A stretch of 64,000 bases of DNA from Roseovarius nanhaiticus (lineage in GTDB: Bacteria; Pseudomonadota; Alphaproteobacteria; Rhodobacterales; Rhodobacteraceae): the NCBI RefSeq assembly GCF_900156535.1, contig NZ_FTNV01000001.1:930001-994000 (forward strand), given 5' to 3'. A program made the translations under genes and the position numbers. Positions 44,674 to 54,358 of the stretch are shown piece after piece (within the stretch, counting starts at the first letter, position 1; each line of letters begins with the position of its first letter). The notes below the pieces were generated by a model. The model saw only the letters and a program-made list of their open reading frames with translations. It did no database searches and had not been told where the DNA came from.

Positions 44674-45756
44674 ATGATCAAGGCCATTGCCCCCGCCCTC
44701 TTTGCCCTCGGCCTCGCGCTGATCCAGCCCGCGCATGCCCAGGATGCGGAGGCGCCGGTTGAGTCCGAGCCGCTGCGCCCGGTCAAGCTGATGACGCTTG
44801 AGGCGGGCGCAGGCGACATCCGGCGCGAGTTCTATGGCCGCGTGCGCGCCCGCGAAACGGTGCATCTGGCCTTTCAGGTGGGCGGCCAGATCACGCAATT
44901 CCCGGTGGACGAGGGAGCTCCTCTGGAGGAGGGCGCGCTGATCGCACAGCTGAATCTTACGCCGTTCCGGCGCGAGGTGGCGCGCGCGCAGGTCGATCTG
45001 GAAAAAGCCGAGCGTGACGTGACGCGCCTGTCCAAACTCGCCGGCAATGCCGTTGCCGAAGTCGAAGTGCGCAATGCCGAGACCACCGCCGATCTGGCCC
45101 GCATCCGCGCCGAAGAGGCGCAAGAGGCGCTGGAGGATGCCACGCTCAAGACGCAGTTCGACGCGCTGGTCGCCCGCCGCGAGGTTGCGAATTTTACCAC
45201 CGTCTCTCCGGGCGAACCGGTGGTCCTTTTGCACGATATGTCCGAACTCAGGGTCGATGTTTCGGTCCCCGAGGTGCTCTTCCGCCGCGAGCGGTCGCAA
45301 GGCGTGACCTTCGAGGCAAGCTTTCCGGGCGGCTCGGAAACATACCCGCTGGCCTTGCGGGAATTCGAGGCCGAGACGGCAGATGTGGCCCAGACATACG
45401 AGATCACGCTGGGTTTTCCCGGGGATGTGCCAGGCTGGGTGTTGCCCGGCGCGTCCGTTACGGTCGTGGCGCGTGCGGCGCGGCAGGAGGGTGCGCAGAT
45501 CCTGATTCCGGAAACGGCGCTGTCCTTCAATGCGGATCGCCAGCCCGGCCTGATGGTGTTTGCACCGGACGGAGACGGCGACACCCAGGCGGATCAGGGC
45601 ACCGTCACGTGGACGCCCGTCACCATCGAGATGCGCGACGACACGCGCGTCCATCTGGTCGACGGCCCCGCTGAGGGGACCGAAATCGTCGCCGCAGGCG
45701 CGGCTCAGCTGCGCGATGGCCAGAAGGTCCGCCGGTTCAAGGGGCTCGCACAATGA
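44674..45756 (+). CDS. RND efflux periplasmic adaptor subunit (second system)
   Basis: A 360-residue adaptor with a signal peptide (cleavage likely after AHA), lipoyl half motifs (VGGQITQFPVDEGAPLEEGALI and following), a short coiled-coil hairpin (about 90-130) and a beta-barrel domain. The frame is open upstream, but AAAGGA sits seven bases before ATG 44674. The stop overlaps the permease start by four bases. It is cotranscribed with a TetR regulator. Confidence 0.92.
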   Translation: MIKAIAPALFALGLALIQPAHAQDAEAPVESEPLRPVKLMTLEAGAGDIRREFYGRVRARETVHLAFQVGGQITQFPVDEGAPLEEGALIAQLNLTPFRREVARAQVDLEKAERDVTRLSKLAGNAVAEVEVRNAETTADLARIRAEEAQEALEDATLKTQFDALVARREVANFTTVSPGEPVVLLHDMSELRVDVSVPEVLFRRERSQGVTFEASFPGGSETYPLALREFEAETADVAQTYEITLGFPGDVPGWVLPGASVTVVARAARQEGAQILIPETALSFNADRQPGLMVFAPDGDGDTQADQGTVTWTPVTIEMRDDTRVHLVDGPAEGTEIVAAGAAQLRDGQKVRRFKGLAQ

Positions 45757-48700
45757 GCCTTGCCATCGCGCGCGGCGCCATCGCCCGGCCACTGATCACC
45801 TGGCTTTTGATGCTGGGATGCCTCTTTGGCGGAATTTGGGGGTTCGCCACGATCGGGCGGCTGGAGGATCCGGCCTTTACGATCAAGAACGCCATCATCA
45901 TCACGCAGTATCCCGGCGCCAGCGCCGAAGGGGTCGCGCGCGAGGTATCCGAGCCGCTCGAGTCGGCCATCCAGAAGATGGCCGAGGTCGATACCATAAC
46001 CTCCTCCAACAAGCCGGGGCTCAGCCGCATCGACGTCGAAATCGCCAACACCTATGACGGCAGCGAGCTGCCGCAGGTCTGGGACCGCCTGCGCGCCCGT
46101 GTGACCGATGCGCGCGGCGCCCTGCCGCCCGGCGCCGGCACACCATTGGTCAACGACACGTTCGGCGACGTCTTTGGCATCTTCCATGCAGTCACCGCCC
46201 CCGGATTCTCCGACGCCGAGATACACGATATCGCCGATTTCCTGCGGCGCGATCTTCTGTCAGTTGACGGCGTCGCGGATGTGGTTCTATCGGGCCTGCC
46301 CGAAGAGGCGATCTTCGTCGAGCCTGACAGCGCCATCGTCGCCAATCTGGGCGTCCCGCCCGAGGCCATTCGCGGCGCCATTCAGGAGGTGACGGAAATC
46401 GTCGCCGCCGGTGCCGCCGAGCAAGTGGGCCAGAATATCCGCATCGACGCGCCTTCGGGTTCGACCAGCGTGGATGCCATTCGTGACCTGACCATCGGCG
46501 TTGGCGGCGAGTTGATCGGGCTCAGCGATTTCGCCTCCGTCACGCGCGGCAGAGTCGAAGATCCGTCGATGATCATCCGGCACGATGGCGAAGAGGCGTT
46601 CACCATCGGCATTTCGGGCAAGCAGGGGCTGAACATCGTCGATGTGGGCGCCCGCGTGGATGCGCGGCTGGACCGTCTGATGTCCGACATTCCCGTCGGT
46701 GTCGAGCTGCACCCGGTCTATCAGCAGCATGTGGTCGTCGATGAGGCGTCGTCGGATTTTCTTCTGAATCTCGCCATGTCCGTCACGATTGTCATCGTCG
46801 TTCTGGCGCTCTTCATGGGCTGGCGCGCCGCTGTCGTGGTTGGGGCAACTCTCTTTCTGACGGTCGTCGGCACGGTGTTTTTCATGGCCATCTTCGGGAT
46901 CGAGATGCAGCGCATCTCGCTGGGCGCGCTGATTATCGCGATGGGGATGCTGGTGGATAACGCCATCGTCGTTGCCGAAGGCATGCAAGGCGATATGGAG
47001 GCCGGCAAAAACGCCGCCGACGCCGCCGAGAATACCGCGAACAAAACGCAGATCCCCCTCTTGGGCGCCACCGTCATCGGCATCATGGCCTTCGCCGGGA
47101 TCGGCCTCAGCCCAGATGCGACGGGCGAATTCCTCTTCTCGCTTTTCGCGGTGATCGGCATTTCGCTGCTTCTGTCCTGGGTTCTGGCCATCACGGCCAC
47201 GCCCCTTCTGGCGCATTACCTTTTCAAAGTGGGCGAGGGCGGTGGCGCGGGCGCATATGACGGCCCCGTCTTTCGCGCCTATGCTTCTCTCCTGCGCGGT
47301 GCGATCCGCGCGCGCTGGCTGGTGCTCGCGGCGCTCGTGGTGCTGACGGCGGCCTGTTACTGGGGCTTCGGCCAGGTCAAGCAGCAGTTCTTCCCGGACA
47401 GCAACACGCCGCTTTTCTACGTGCATTACAAGTTGCCCCAAGGGGGCTCGATCCAGTCCACGGCCCGCGACATGGCCATCGCCGAAGAGTGGCTGGCAGA
47501 GCGCGACGATGTGGTTTCGGTCTCGACCTTCGTTGGCGGCGGTGCGTCACGCTTCATGCTGACCTACGCCCCCGAAGAGGCGCTGCCGACCTACGGGCAT
47601 CTCATTATCCGCACCGAGCGGCTGGAGCAGATCCCACCCCTCCGCGCGGATCTGGAGGCGTTCGGCCGCGCGAACCTGCCCGAGGGCGAATTCCGCACCG
47701 AGCGGCTGGCCTTCGGCCCTGGCGGCGGCGCGCCCATCGCGGCGCGCATTTCGGGCGCCGACGCGGACGTCCTGCGCCGCCTCGCTGCCGAAGTAGAGGC
47801 GCGCATGCTGGGCGCTTCGGATCGCCTGCAAGACCTGCGTACCGACTGGCGCGAGCGCGAAATGGTCATCCAGCCCCTCTATGACGATGGCCGCGCCAAG
47901 ACTGCGGGCGTCACGCGCAGCGACGTGGCGCGCGCGCTGCAATACGCGACCGATGGCGCCCGGGCGGGCACGTATCGCGAGAATTCGCGCCTCATCCCCA
48001 TCGTGCTGCGCAGCCCGGACGCCGAAGGCGCGACCGGAGAAAACCTCGTTGGCCAACCGGTCTATTCCAGTGCGGCGAACAGCTTCATCCCGCTTGAGCA
48101 GCTCATCGACGGCTTCGACTACGCCGCCGAAGACACCCTGCTCCAGCGGCGCGGGCGTCTGCCCACGATCACCGTCATGGCAGGCGTGCCTGCCGGCGTG
48201 AACTCGGCCGAGATCTTTGGCAAGATCCGCGGGCCGGTCGAAGAAATGGAGCTGCCCGAGGGCTACACCCTCGAATGGGGCGGCGAGTTTGAAAACTCGA
48301 CCGAGGCGCAAAGCTCGCTTGGCAGTCGCCTGCCGGTGTCACTGCTGATCATGGTGCTGATCTCGGTGCTTCTCTTCGGCAAGCTGCGCCAGCCGCTCAT
48401 CGTGTGGCTGCTGGTGCCGATGTCGGTCAACGGCGTCACCATCGGCCTCCTGGCCACGGGCCTGCCCTTTTCCTTTACCGCGCTTCTGGGCCTTCTCAGC
48501 CTCTCGGGCATGCTCTTGAAAAACGGTATCGTGCTGGTCGAAGAGATCGACCTGACTCGCGCCGACGGCGTCCCGTTCAGCCGCGCCGTGGTCGAGGCAT
48601 CCACCTCGCGCCTGCGTCCCGTCATGCTGGCCGCAGTGACCACGATCCTCGGGATGATTCCGCTGCTTTGGGACGCTTTCTTCGCCTCCATGGCGGTCAC

Positions 48701-48809
48701 CATCATGGGCGGCCTCGGCTTTGCCAGCATCCTCACGCTGATCGCCGCGCCCGTCCTTTACTACATGATGTTCCCCGCCGCCCGCCGCGAGGAGGCCGAG
48801 GCCAGCTAA
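45753..48809 (+). CDS. RND efflux transporter permease (second system)
   Basis: A proton-driven pump of 1018 residues, normal for the HAE group. It has the first helix near the N terminus, the repeated periplasmic loop pattern (PGASAEGVAREV), the helix 4 motif GMLVDNAIVVAEG (one aspartate and an asparagine instead of DD) and the second-half motif NGIVLVEEIDLTRADG. It differs clearly from the permease at 22.9-25.9 kb. The asparagine in place of the second aspartate is also common in a VexF/MexK-like branch. Confidence 0.93.
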   Translation: MSLAIARGAIARPLITWLLMLGCLFGGIWGFATIGRLEDPAFTIKNAIIITQYPGASAEGVAREVSEPLESAIQKMAEVDTITSSNKPGLSRIDVEIANTYDGSELPQVWDRLRARVTDARGALPPGAGTPLVNDTFGDVFGIFHAVTAPGFSDAEIHDIADFLRRDLLSVDGVADVVLSGLPEEAIFVEPDSAIVANLGVPPEAIRGAIQEVTEIVAAGAAEQVGQNIRIDAPSGSTSVDAIRDLTIGVGGELIGLSDFASVTRGRVEDPSMIIRHDGEEAFTIGISGKQGLNIVDVGARVDARLDRLMSDIPVGVELHPVYQQHVVVDEASSDFLLNLAMSVTIVIVVLALFMGWRAAVVVGATLFLTVVGTVFFMAIFGIEMQRISLGALIIAMGMLVDNAIVVAEGMQGDMEAGKNAADAAENTANKTQIPLLGATVIGIMAFAGIGLSPDATGEFLFSLFAVIGISLLLSWVLAITATPLLAHYLFKVGEGGGAGAYDGPVFRAYASLLRGAIRARWLVLAALVVLTAACYWGFGQVKQQFFPDSNTPLFYVHYKLPQGGSIQSTARDMAIAEEWLAERDDVVSVSTFVGGGASRFMLTYAPEEALPTYGHLIIRTERLEQIPPLRADLEAFGRANLPEGEFRTERLAFGPGGGAPIAARISGADADVLRRLAAEVEARMLGASDRLQDLRTDWREREMVIQPLYDDGRAKTAGVTRSDVARALQYATDGARAGTYRENSRLIPIVLRSPDAEGATGENLVGQPVYSSAANSFIPLEQLIDGFDYAAEDTLLQRRGRLPTITVMAGVPAGVNSAEIFGKIRGPVEEMELPEGYTLEWGGEFENSTEAQSSLGSRLPVSLLIMVLISVLLFGKLRQPLIVWLLVPMSVNGVTIGLLATGLPFSFTALLGLLSLSGMLLKNGIVLVEEIDLTRADGVPFSRAVVEASTSRLRPVMLAAVTTILGMIPLLWDAFFASMAVTIMGGLGFASILTLIAAPVLYYMMFPAARREEAEAS

Positions 48810-48815
48810 GGCAAA

Positions 48816-48843
48816 ACGGGCGCCCCCAGCCGGAGGCGCCCGT
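48816..48843 (+). terminator. terminator hairpin after the second RND pump
   Basis: ACGGGCGCC (48816-48824) and GGCGCCCGT (48835-48843) form a perfect nine-base stem with a ten-base loop, followed by CCATTCTTCTT. It lies seven bases after the permease stop. Confidence 0.75.
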
Positions 48844-48846
48844 CCA

Positions 48847-48867
48847 TTCTTCTTGCAAAAAATATCC
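48847..48867 (-). repeat. 3' trailer motif copy (GGATATTTTTTGCAAGAAGA)
   Basis: On the minus strand this motif directly follows the hairpin at 48868-48889 that ends the valS transcript, in the same hairpin-then-motif order as the other copies. Confidence 0.5.
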
Positions 48868-48889
48868 CCGCCGGAGGCTCCCCCGGCGG
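48868..48889 (-). terminator. hairpin ending valS
   Basis: CCGCCGG (48868-48874) and CCGGCGG (48883-48889) form a seven-base stem. On the minus strand it is followed by GGATATTTTTT, giving a U-rich tail. It lies 11 bases beyond the valS stop. Confidence 0.7.
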
Positions 48890-48900
48890 CAAGACGCGGC

Positions 48901-51900
48901 TCAGCCCAACTCTTGCAGCCGCGCCAGCGCCGCGCGCAAGGTCTCGGCCTCTTCCTTGCGCAGGGCGAGGTTCTCGCGCGCCTCCTCGACCACCTCATCG
49001 GGCGCCGAGGCTACGAATTTGGGGTTGTTCACCCGGCCCTTCAGCCCGCCGATCTCCTTGTCGAGCTTGCCAAGCGTCTTCTCCAGCCGCGCCACTTCGG
49101 CCTCGACGTCGATGATATCCGCCAGCGGCAGGCCAAGGATGCCGCCCTCGACGGCGACGGTCGCACAGCCCTTGGGAAAGGCCTCCACATGCTCCAGCCC
49201 GGTCACCCGCGCCAGCCGCAGAATCATTGCCTCGTTGCGCGCCCAAGCGGTGCGGCCCGCCTCGTCGAGCGAGGTGGCGAGCAGAGGAATCTTGGCGCCC
49301 GCAGGCACATGCATCTGCGCGCGCGCGCTGCGCACGGCCTCGATCAGCGAGATCACCCAATTCATCTCGCGGTCCGCCGCCGCATCGACGGCACCCTCGC
49401 CATAGGTCGGCCAATCGGCGTGGATCAGCATCTTGTCGCGACTGCCAAGGCTGCCCCAAAGTTCTTCGGTGACGAAGGGCATGATTGGGTGCAGCAGGAT
49501 CAGGCACTGGTCGATCACCCAGGCCATCGTCTCTTGTGTCTCGCGCTTGACCGCATCGGTGCCGTCCATCAGCAGAGGCTTGGAGAATTCGACATACCAG
49601 TCGCAGACCTTGCCCCAGACGAAGGCATAAAGCGCGCTGGCCGCGTCGTTGAAGCGATACGCCTCCAGCGCCGCATCCACTTCCATCCGGACCTTGGCCG
49701 TCTCGCCGATGATCCAGCGGTTCACCGTCTCTTCGGGGCGGGGAAGAGTATTGATGGAATACTCTTCGCCCAAGCCAGCCGGGGTCGCACCGTTCATCTC
49801 GGCAAACCGCGCGGCATTCCAGAGCTTGGTGCCGAAATTGCGATAGCCCGCGATGCGCTGGGTCGAAAGCTTCAGATCGCGGCCCATCGCCGCCATGGCG
49901 GTCAGGGTGAAGCGCACGGCATCGGTGCCGTATTCCTCGATCAGCTCCAGCGGGTCCAGCACGTTGCCCAGGGATTTGGACATCTTCTTGCCCTTCTCGT
50001 CGCGGACGAGGGCGTGGACATAGACATGGGCAAACGGCTTTTGCCCGACCACGGCGTATTGCATCATCATCATCCGGGCGACCCAGAAGAAGATGATGTC
50101 GAACCCGGTGATGAGTGTCGATGTGGGGAAATAGCGCTCCAGTTCCGGCGTCTCGTCGGGCCAGCCCAGCGTGCCGATGGGCCAGAGGCCGGAGGAGAAC
50201 CAGGTGTCGAGCACATCCGCATCGCGCCACACCGGATAGACCAGCGTGGTGGGATCCTGGCTCGACACATAGTCCGCAAGGCTCTCGGCCAGTCGGTGCA
50301 TCGCGTCCTCGCGGCTTGCCACCTCGACAAGGCGCGCGTGATTCAGCGGCGTCGGCAGGCCCGCCAGCACATCGGCGAACTTGTCTCCCAATGCGCCAAA
50401 ATCGGGCGCGGCGTGATAGCGGTCGCTGCCGGGCGCCAGCGATTGATCCCAAAGCAGGCGCTGCATCTCGACCAGATCGAGCGCGCCGTCGCCCTCATCG
50501 TCGCGGAACGCGCCGCGCTCCAGATCGAGCCCGTACCAGACCGGGATCTGGTGCCCCCACCACAGCTGCCGCGAAATGCACCACGGCTCGATATTCTCGA
50601 GCCAGTGGAAATACACCTTGCGATCGCTTTCGGGCAGGATCGTCACCTCGCCCGAGCGCACGGCATCGAGCGCCGGCCCGACGATCTGCTGAGTATCCAC
50701 GAACCACTGGTCGGTCAGCATCGGCTCGATCACCACCTTGGACCGATCCCCGAAGGGCTGCATGATCTGCTTGGCCTCGACCAGCGGCACGAGCGTATCC
50801 TCGCGCGCCTCGCCGCCCTCTTCGGGCGCCAGCGGCTTGGCAGCAGCGGCGCCCAGACGCGGGTCATGCGCCTGCGTCATCACGGCGAGACCTTCTTCGG
50901 TGATCTCCTCGACCACGCGCTTGCGCGCCTCAAAGCGGTCCAGCCCGCGCAGGTGATCGGGCACGAGGTTGATCGTGTCCACTTCGGCCTCGCCCAGCTC
51001 GCGCTCGCCCTTGGCCGCCTCCATCGCCAGCGCCGCCGCCTCGGCATAGGGCGCGCCGTCATCGCGCATCCGCGCGCGCGTATCCATCAGGCGGTAGCAG
51101 GGGATGCCGCCGCGCTTGGCCACGGCGTAGTCGTTGAAATCATGCGCGCCGGTGATTTTGACCGCGCCCGAGCCGAAATCGGGATCGGGATATTCGTCGG
51201 TAATGATCGGGATCAGGCGGCGATGTTCTTTTGGCCCGACCGGGATTTCGCACATCTGGCCCACGATGGGCGCATAGCGCGTGTCCGACGGATGCACCGC
51301 CACCGCGCCATCGCCCAGCATCGTCTCGGGGCGGGTGGTGGCGATCGAGATGTAGTCGCGCGTCTCCCGGAAGGTGACGTTACCGTCCTCGTCTTTCTCC
51401 AGATACTCGTAGGTCGCACCACCGGCCAAGGGATATTTGAAGTGCCACATATGCCCGGCGGTATCGACATTCTCGACCTCGAGATCCGAGATCGCCGTCT
51501 CGAAATGCGGATCCCAGTTCACCAGCCGCTTGCCGCGATAGATCAGCCCCTTGTCGTACATGTCGACAAAGACCTTGATCACGGCGTCGTGGAAATTGGG
51601 GCCATTGCCCTTGTCGGGATCGCCCGCCGCGCCGCCCATGGTAAAGGCCTCACGCGACCAGTCGGCGGAGGCGCCAAGGCGCTTGAGCTGGCCGATAATG
51701 GTGCCGCGCGATTTGACCTTCTGCTGCCAGACGCGATCCACAAAGGCCTCGCGGCCCATTTCCACGCGCGTCGGCTCGCCATTTGCGGCCATGTCGCGCT
51801 CGGTCACCATCTGGGTGGCGATGCCGGCGTGATCGGTTCCCGGCTGCCAGAGCGTGTCGAACCCGCGCATGCGGTGCCAGCGGATTAGGATATCCTGCAG

Positions 51901-52083
51901 CGTGTTGTTGAACGCGTGGCCCATATGCAGGCTGCCCGTGACGTTTGGCGGCGGGATCATGATGCTGAAGGGCTCGGCGCCGTCGCGCGCATTTGCACCC
52001 GCCTTGAACGCACCGGACGTCTCCCACGTCTCATAGAGCCGCTGTTCGGCCTCGGCCGCATCAAATGTCTTTTCCATCGCCAT
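48901..52083 (-). CDS. valS: valyl-tRNA synthetase
   Basis: ValS charges tRNA-Val. The 1060-residue class I synthetase has the HIGH motif as HMGH in [11 protein letters not shown] (about 41-51), the editing domain, the KMSKS motif in KKMSKSLGN, and a C-terminal coiled coil ([18 protein letters not shown]). Its length is longer than the E. coli enzyme (about 950), owing to insertions in the middle region. AAGGAG lies seven bases before the ATG. Confidence 0.97.
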   Translation of the reverse strand: MAMEKTFDAAEAEQRLYETWETSGAFKAGANARDGAEPFSIMIPPPNVTGSLHMGHAFNNTLQDILIRWHRMRGFDTLWQPGTDHAGIATQMVTERDMAANGEPTRVEMGREAFVDRVWQQKVKSRGTIIGQLKRLGASADWSREAFTMGGAAGDPDKGNGPNFHDAVIKVFVDMYDKGLIYRGKRLVNWDPHFETAISDLEVENVDTAGHMWHFKYPLAGGATYEYLEKDEDGNVTFRETRDYISIATTRPETMLGDGAVAVHPSDTRYAPIVGQMCEIPVGPKEHRRLIPIITDEYPDPDFGSGAVKITGAHDFNDYAVAKRGGIPCYRLMDTRARMRDDGAPYAEAAALAMEAAKGERELGEAEVDTINLVPDHLRGLDRFEARKRVVEEITEEGLAVMTQAHDPRLGAAAAKPLAPEEGGEAREDTLVPLVEAKQIMQPFGDRSKVVIEPMLTDQWFVDTQQIVGPALDAVRSGEVTILPESDRKVYFHWLENIEPWCISRQLWWGHQIPVWYGLDLERGAFRDDEGDGALDLVEMQRLLWDQSLAPGSDRYHAAPDFGALGDKFADVLAGLPTPLNHARLVEVASREDAMHRLAESLADYVSSQDPTTLVYPVWRDADVLDTWFSSGLWPIGTLGWPDETPELERYFPTSTLITGFDIIFFWVARMMMMQYAVVGQKPFAHVYVHALVRDEKGKKMSKSLGNVLDPLELIEEYGTDAVRFTLTAMAAMGRDLKLSTQRIAGYRNFGTKLWNAARFAEMNGATPAGLGEEYSINTLPRPEETVNRWIIGETAKVRMEVDAALEAYRFNDAASALYAFVWGKVCDWYVEFSKPLLMDGTDAVKRETQETMAWVIDQCLILLHPIMPFVTEELWGSLGSRDKMLIHADWPTYGEGAVDAAADREMNWVISLIEAVRSARAQMHVPAGAKIPLLATSLDEAGRTAWARNEAMILRLARVTGLEHVEAFPKGCATVAVEGGILGLPLADIIDVEAEVARLEKTLGKLDKEIGGLKGRVNNPKFVASAPDEVVEEARENLALRKEEAETLRAALARLQELG

Positions 52084-52174
52084 GGGAGTGCTCCTTTTCG
52101 CCTTGCGCTTGGCTTAGCCAATTCGGTGCGCAAGGGGAAGCCCGCGGCGTGCGGCGGCGTTGGCATGCGGCTTC

Positions 52175-52196
52175 GAGTATTTCCGCCAAGGTGAAG
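52175..52196 (+). repeat. 3' trailer motif copy in a divergent region (GAGTATTTCCGCCAAGGTGA)
   Basis: This copy of the GRRTATTTnnnGMMAA motif lies between the divergent valS and DUF2235 genes, in plus orientation, without a plus-strand gene directly upstream. It is the only copy not at a 3' end. A less certain stem may precede it. Confidence 0.4.
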
Positions 52197-52283
52197 CAGA
52201 GGGGCGCTTGAGGCCTCGGACGCGCTGCTGCATGATCGAGGGATGATCGGCAGGCTTCGCCGCGCCGGACGGAGGCAAGACTG

Positions 52284-53360
52284 ATGCTGCGCAAATGGGT
52301 CAGGCGGCTATACGAATGGGCGCTTCCGGGTGGAGAGGAACATCTGCGCGCCGGGCGCGAGGGCGGCCATGCGCGGCGCGGACCGGTCAAGCATGTCGTG
52401 ATCCTCGATGGCACGATGTCATCGCTCTTGCCCGGCGAAGAAAGCAATGCGGGGCGTATCTTTCGCCTGCTGGCTCGTGAACGTGGCACGCATCTGAACC
52501 TGTATTACGAGGCGGGTCTGCAATGGCAGGACTGGCGCAGCACGCTTGGCGTGATGATGGGGCGTGGTCTCAATCGACAGATACGGCGCGCCTATGGGCA
52601 TCTTTCCAGCCGCTACAGGCCCGGTGACACCATCTATCTGATCGGCTTTTCGCGCGGGGCCTATGCCGTGCGCTCGTTGGCTGGCGCGATCGAAAGGGTG
52701 GGCCTTTTGCGGGCCGAGGACGCGATCGAACGCAACGTGCGTCAGGCCTGGCGCTATTACCGCAATCCGCCCGCTCAGGGTGTTCTTGAGGCGCATCGCC
52801 GCGCGCATTGCCACGCCGAGGTGCCGATCGAGATGGTCGGGGTCTTTGATTCGGTGAAGGCGCTGGGTTTGCGCCTGCCGTTGCTGTGGCGCTGGGACGC
52901 GGCGACCTATGCCTTCCACTCGGACGCGCTGGGCGCCTCGGTGCGGCACGGCTATCACGCGCTGGCGCTGCACGAGACGCGCGTGGCCTACAGCCCCGTG
53001 CTCTGGCGCTCTGTTCCCGGCTCTTGCAAGGACGTGCAGCAGATGTGGTTTCGAGGTGCGCATGGCGATATCGGCGGCCACCTCGAAGGGTTCGAGCCTG
53101 CGCGCCCTCTGGCCAACATCCCGCTGGTCTGGATGCTGGAGCGCGGTGAGGCGGCGGGCCTGCCCCTGCCGGATGGCTGGCACAGGGAAATTCATTGCGA
53201 CCCGGGCGCGCCATCGGTCGGCACCTGGCGCGGCTGGGGTTGGCTATTCTTGTTGCGTGCGCGGCGCGAGGTGGGTGTGGATCCCTCCGAGAGCGTGCAC
53301 GAGACCGCAGGCGAGGCGGCGCAGGACATGATGCCAGACGCAAGAACGCCGCCCGTCTGA
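52284..53360 (+). CDS. DUF2235 alpha/beta hydrolase (T6SS Tle1-like phospholipase family)
   Basis: A 358-residue protein with the DUF2235 layout: HVVILDGTMSSL near the N terminus, the nucleophile serine in GFSRGA (about 122-127), and a later FDSVKALG and GAHGDIGGH region (the acid and histidine sites). The family includes type VI secretion phospholipase effectors, but also free-standing enzymes. No secretion, immunity or VgrG gene is nearby, so a housekeeping or unknown role is as likely. GGAGGC precedes the ATG. Confidence 0.85.
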   Translation: MLRKWVRRLYEWALPGGEEHLRAGREGGHARRGPVKHVVILDGTMSSLLPGEESNAGRIFRLLARERGTHLNLYYEAGLQWQDWRSTLGVMMGRGLNRQIRRAYGHLSSRYRPGDTIYLIGFSRGAYAVRSLAGAIERVGLLRAEDAIERNVRQAWRYYRNPPAQGVLEAHRRAHCHAEVPIEMVGVFDSVKALGLRLPLLWRWDAATYAFHSDALGASVRHGYHALALHETRVAYSPVLWRSVPGSCKDVQQMWFRGAHGDIGGHLEGFEPARPLANIPLVWMLERGEAAGLPLPDGWHREIHCDPGAPSVGTWRGWGWLFLLRARREVGVDPSESVHETAGEAAQDMMPDARTPPV

Positions 53361-53375
53361 CGGGGCGGCGCTTTT
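53347..53375 (+). terminator. terminator overlapping the DUF2235 stop codon
   Basis: CGCCGCCC (53347-53354) and GGGCGGCG (53363-53370) form a perfect eight-base stem, followed by CTTTT. The stop codon TGA (53358-53360) is in the loop, so the terminator begins inside the coding sequence. Confidence 0.78.
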
Positions 53376-53393
53376 GATTTACGGGTCTGCCGA

Positions 53394-54260
53394 TCAGGCG
53401 ACGTCGCGCAGCTCGACCTTGGGGGTCACGCCCAAGGCGTGGCAAATGTCGCGTGTCAGCTCGGGCTTGTTCAGGGTGTAGAAATGCAGATCCTTCACAC
53501 CATGATCCATCAGTTTCGAGCACATCTCGGTCGCGTGGGCCGTGGCCAGCAGGTCGCTGCGCCCGTCGCGCTCGGCGGTGGCGAACGCATTGTCCAGCCA
53601 TTCGGGCACCGACGTGCCGCAGGAGAGGGCAAAGCGGCGCGCGCCCGACCAGTTCTCGATGGGGAAAATACCGGGGATGACGGGCTTGTCGATGCCCGCC
53701 GCCGCACAGCGGTCGCGGAAACGCAGGAAGGTGTCGGCGTCAAAGAAGAACTGCGTGATCGCCTCATCCGCGCCCGCGTCGAACTTGCGCTTGAGATAAT
53801 CGATATCGGCATTCTCGTCCGCGGCCTCGGGATGCACCTCGGGATAGGCGCCGACGCGGATGGTGAATTGATCACGCTCTTTGAGGGCCGCAATCAGTTC
53901 GCAGCTGTTGGCGAAACCTTCGGGATGGGGAGTGAAGCCGCCCGAACCCTTGGGCGCGTCCCCGCGCAGCGCCACGATCTCGCGCACGCCGGCAGCCTGG
54001 AATTCGTCGGCGATGGCCATCGTCTCGGCGCGGGACGCGTTGACGCAGGTCAGATGCGCCGCGACGTTCAGCCCGGTGGCGCCGTGCAGTGTGCCGACCG
54101 CCTCGCGCGTCAGCTCGCGCGTCGTGCCGCCCGCGCCGTAAGTGACCGACACAAAGCGCGGCTGCAGCGGCGCCAGCGTGTGGACCGTATCCCAAAGGCG
54201 GAACGAGGCCTCGAGCGATTTGGGCGGGAAAAATTCGAAAGAGACATTCGGTGCGGGCAT
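53394..54260 (-). CDS. metF: 5,10-methylenetetrahydrofolate reductase
   Basis: MetF reduces methylene-THF to methyl-THF for methionine synthesis, using FAD. The 288-residue protein has the N-terminal SFEFFPPKS, SVTYGAGG, ALRGDAPKG and KRKFDAGADEAITQFFFD, all family marks. The frame extends six codons to a TTG, but ATG 54260 with AGGA upstream is the better start. It is divergent from a LysR-type gene that is very likely its activator. Confidence 0.96.
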   Translation of the reverse strand: MPAPNVSFEFFPPKSLEASFRLWDTVHTLAPLQPRFVSVTYGAGGTTRELTREAVGTLHGATGLNVAAHLTCVNASRAETMAIADEFQAAGVREIVALRGDAPKGSGGFTPHPEGFANSCELIAALKERDQFTIRVGAYPEVHPEAADENADIDYLKRKFDAGADEAITQFFFDADTFLRFRDRCAAAGIDKPVIPGIFPIENWSGARRFALSCGTSVPEWLDNAFATAERDGRSDLLATAHATEMCSKLMDHGVKDLHFYTLNKPELTRDICHALGVTPKVELRDVA

Positions 54261-54358
54261 GACGGAAATCCTGTTCAAGGCTGTTGAGCCTTTGTCGCCA
54301 ATGCGCTTAAGTTACGCAAATTCATAATATTCACGATCTACATGAGGCGCGCTAATAT
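54261..54358. promoter_or_regulatory. metF/metR divergent control region
   Basis: The 98 bases between the divergent genes include an AT-rich stretch (54318-54345) with TTCATAATATTCA, a direct repeat of TTCA at a nine-base step that could be a LysR-type binding region. No single site is certain. Both genes should be controlled from here. Confidence 0.45.

Noticed and set aside
48853..51888. A 1011-codon open frame on the plus strand opposite valS
   Set aside because: Antisense to valS with no recognisable domain and shadow-like composition.
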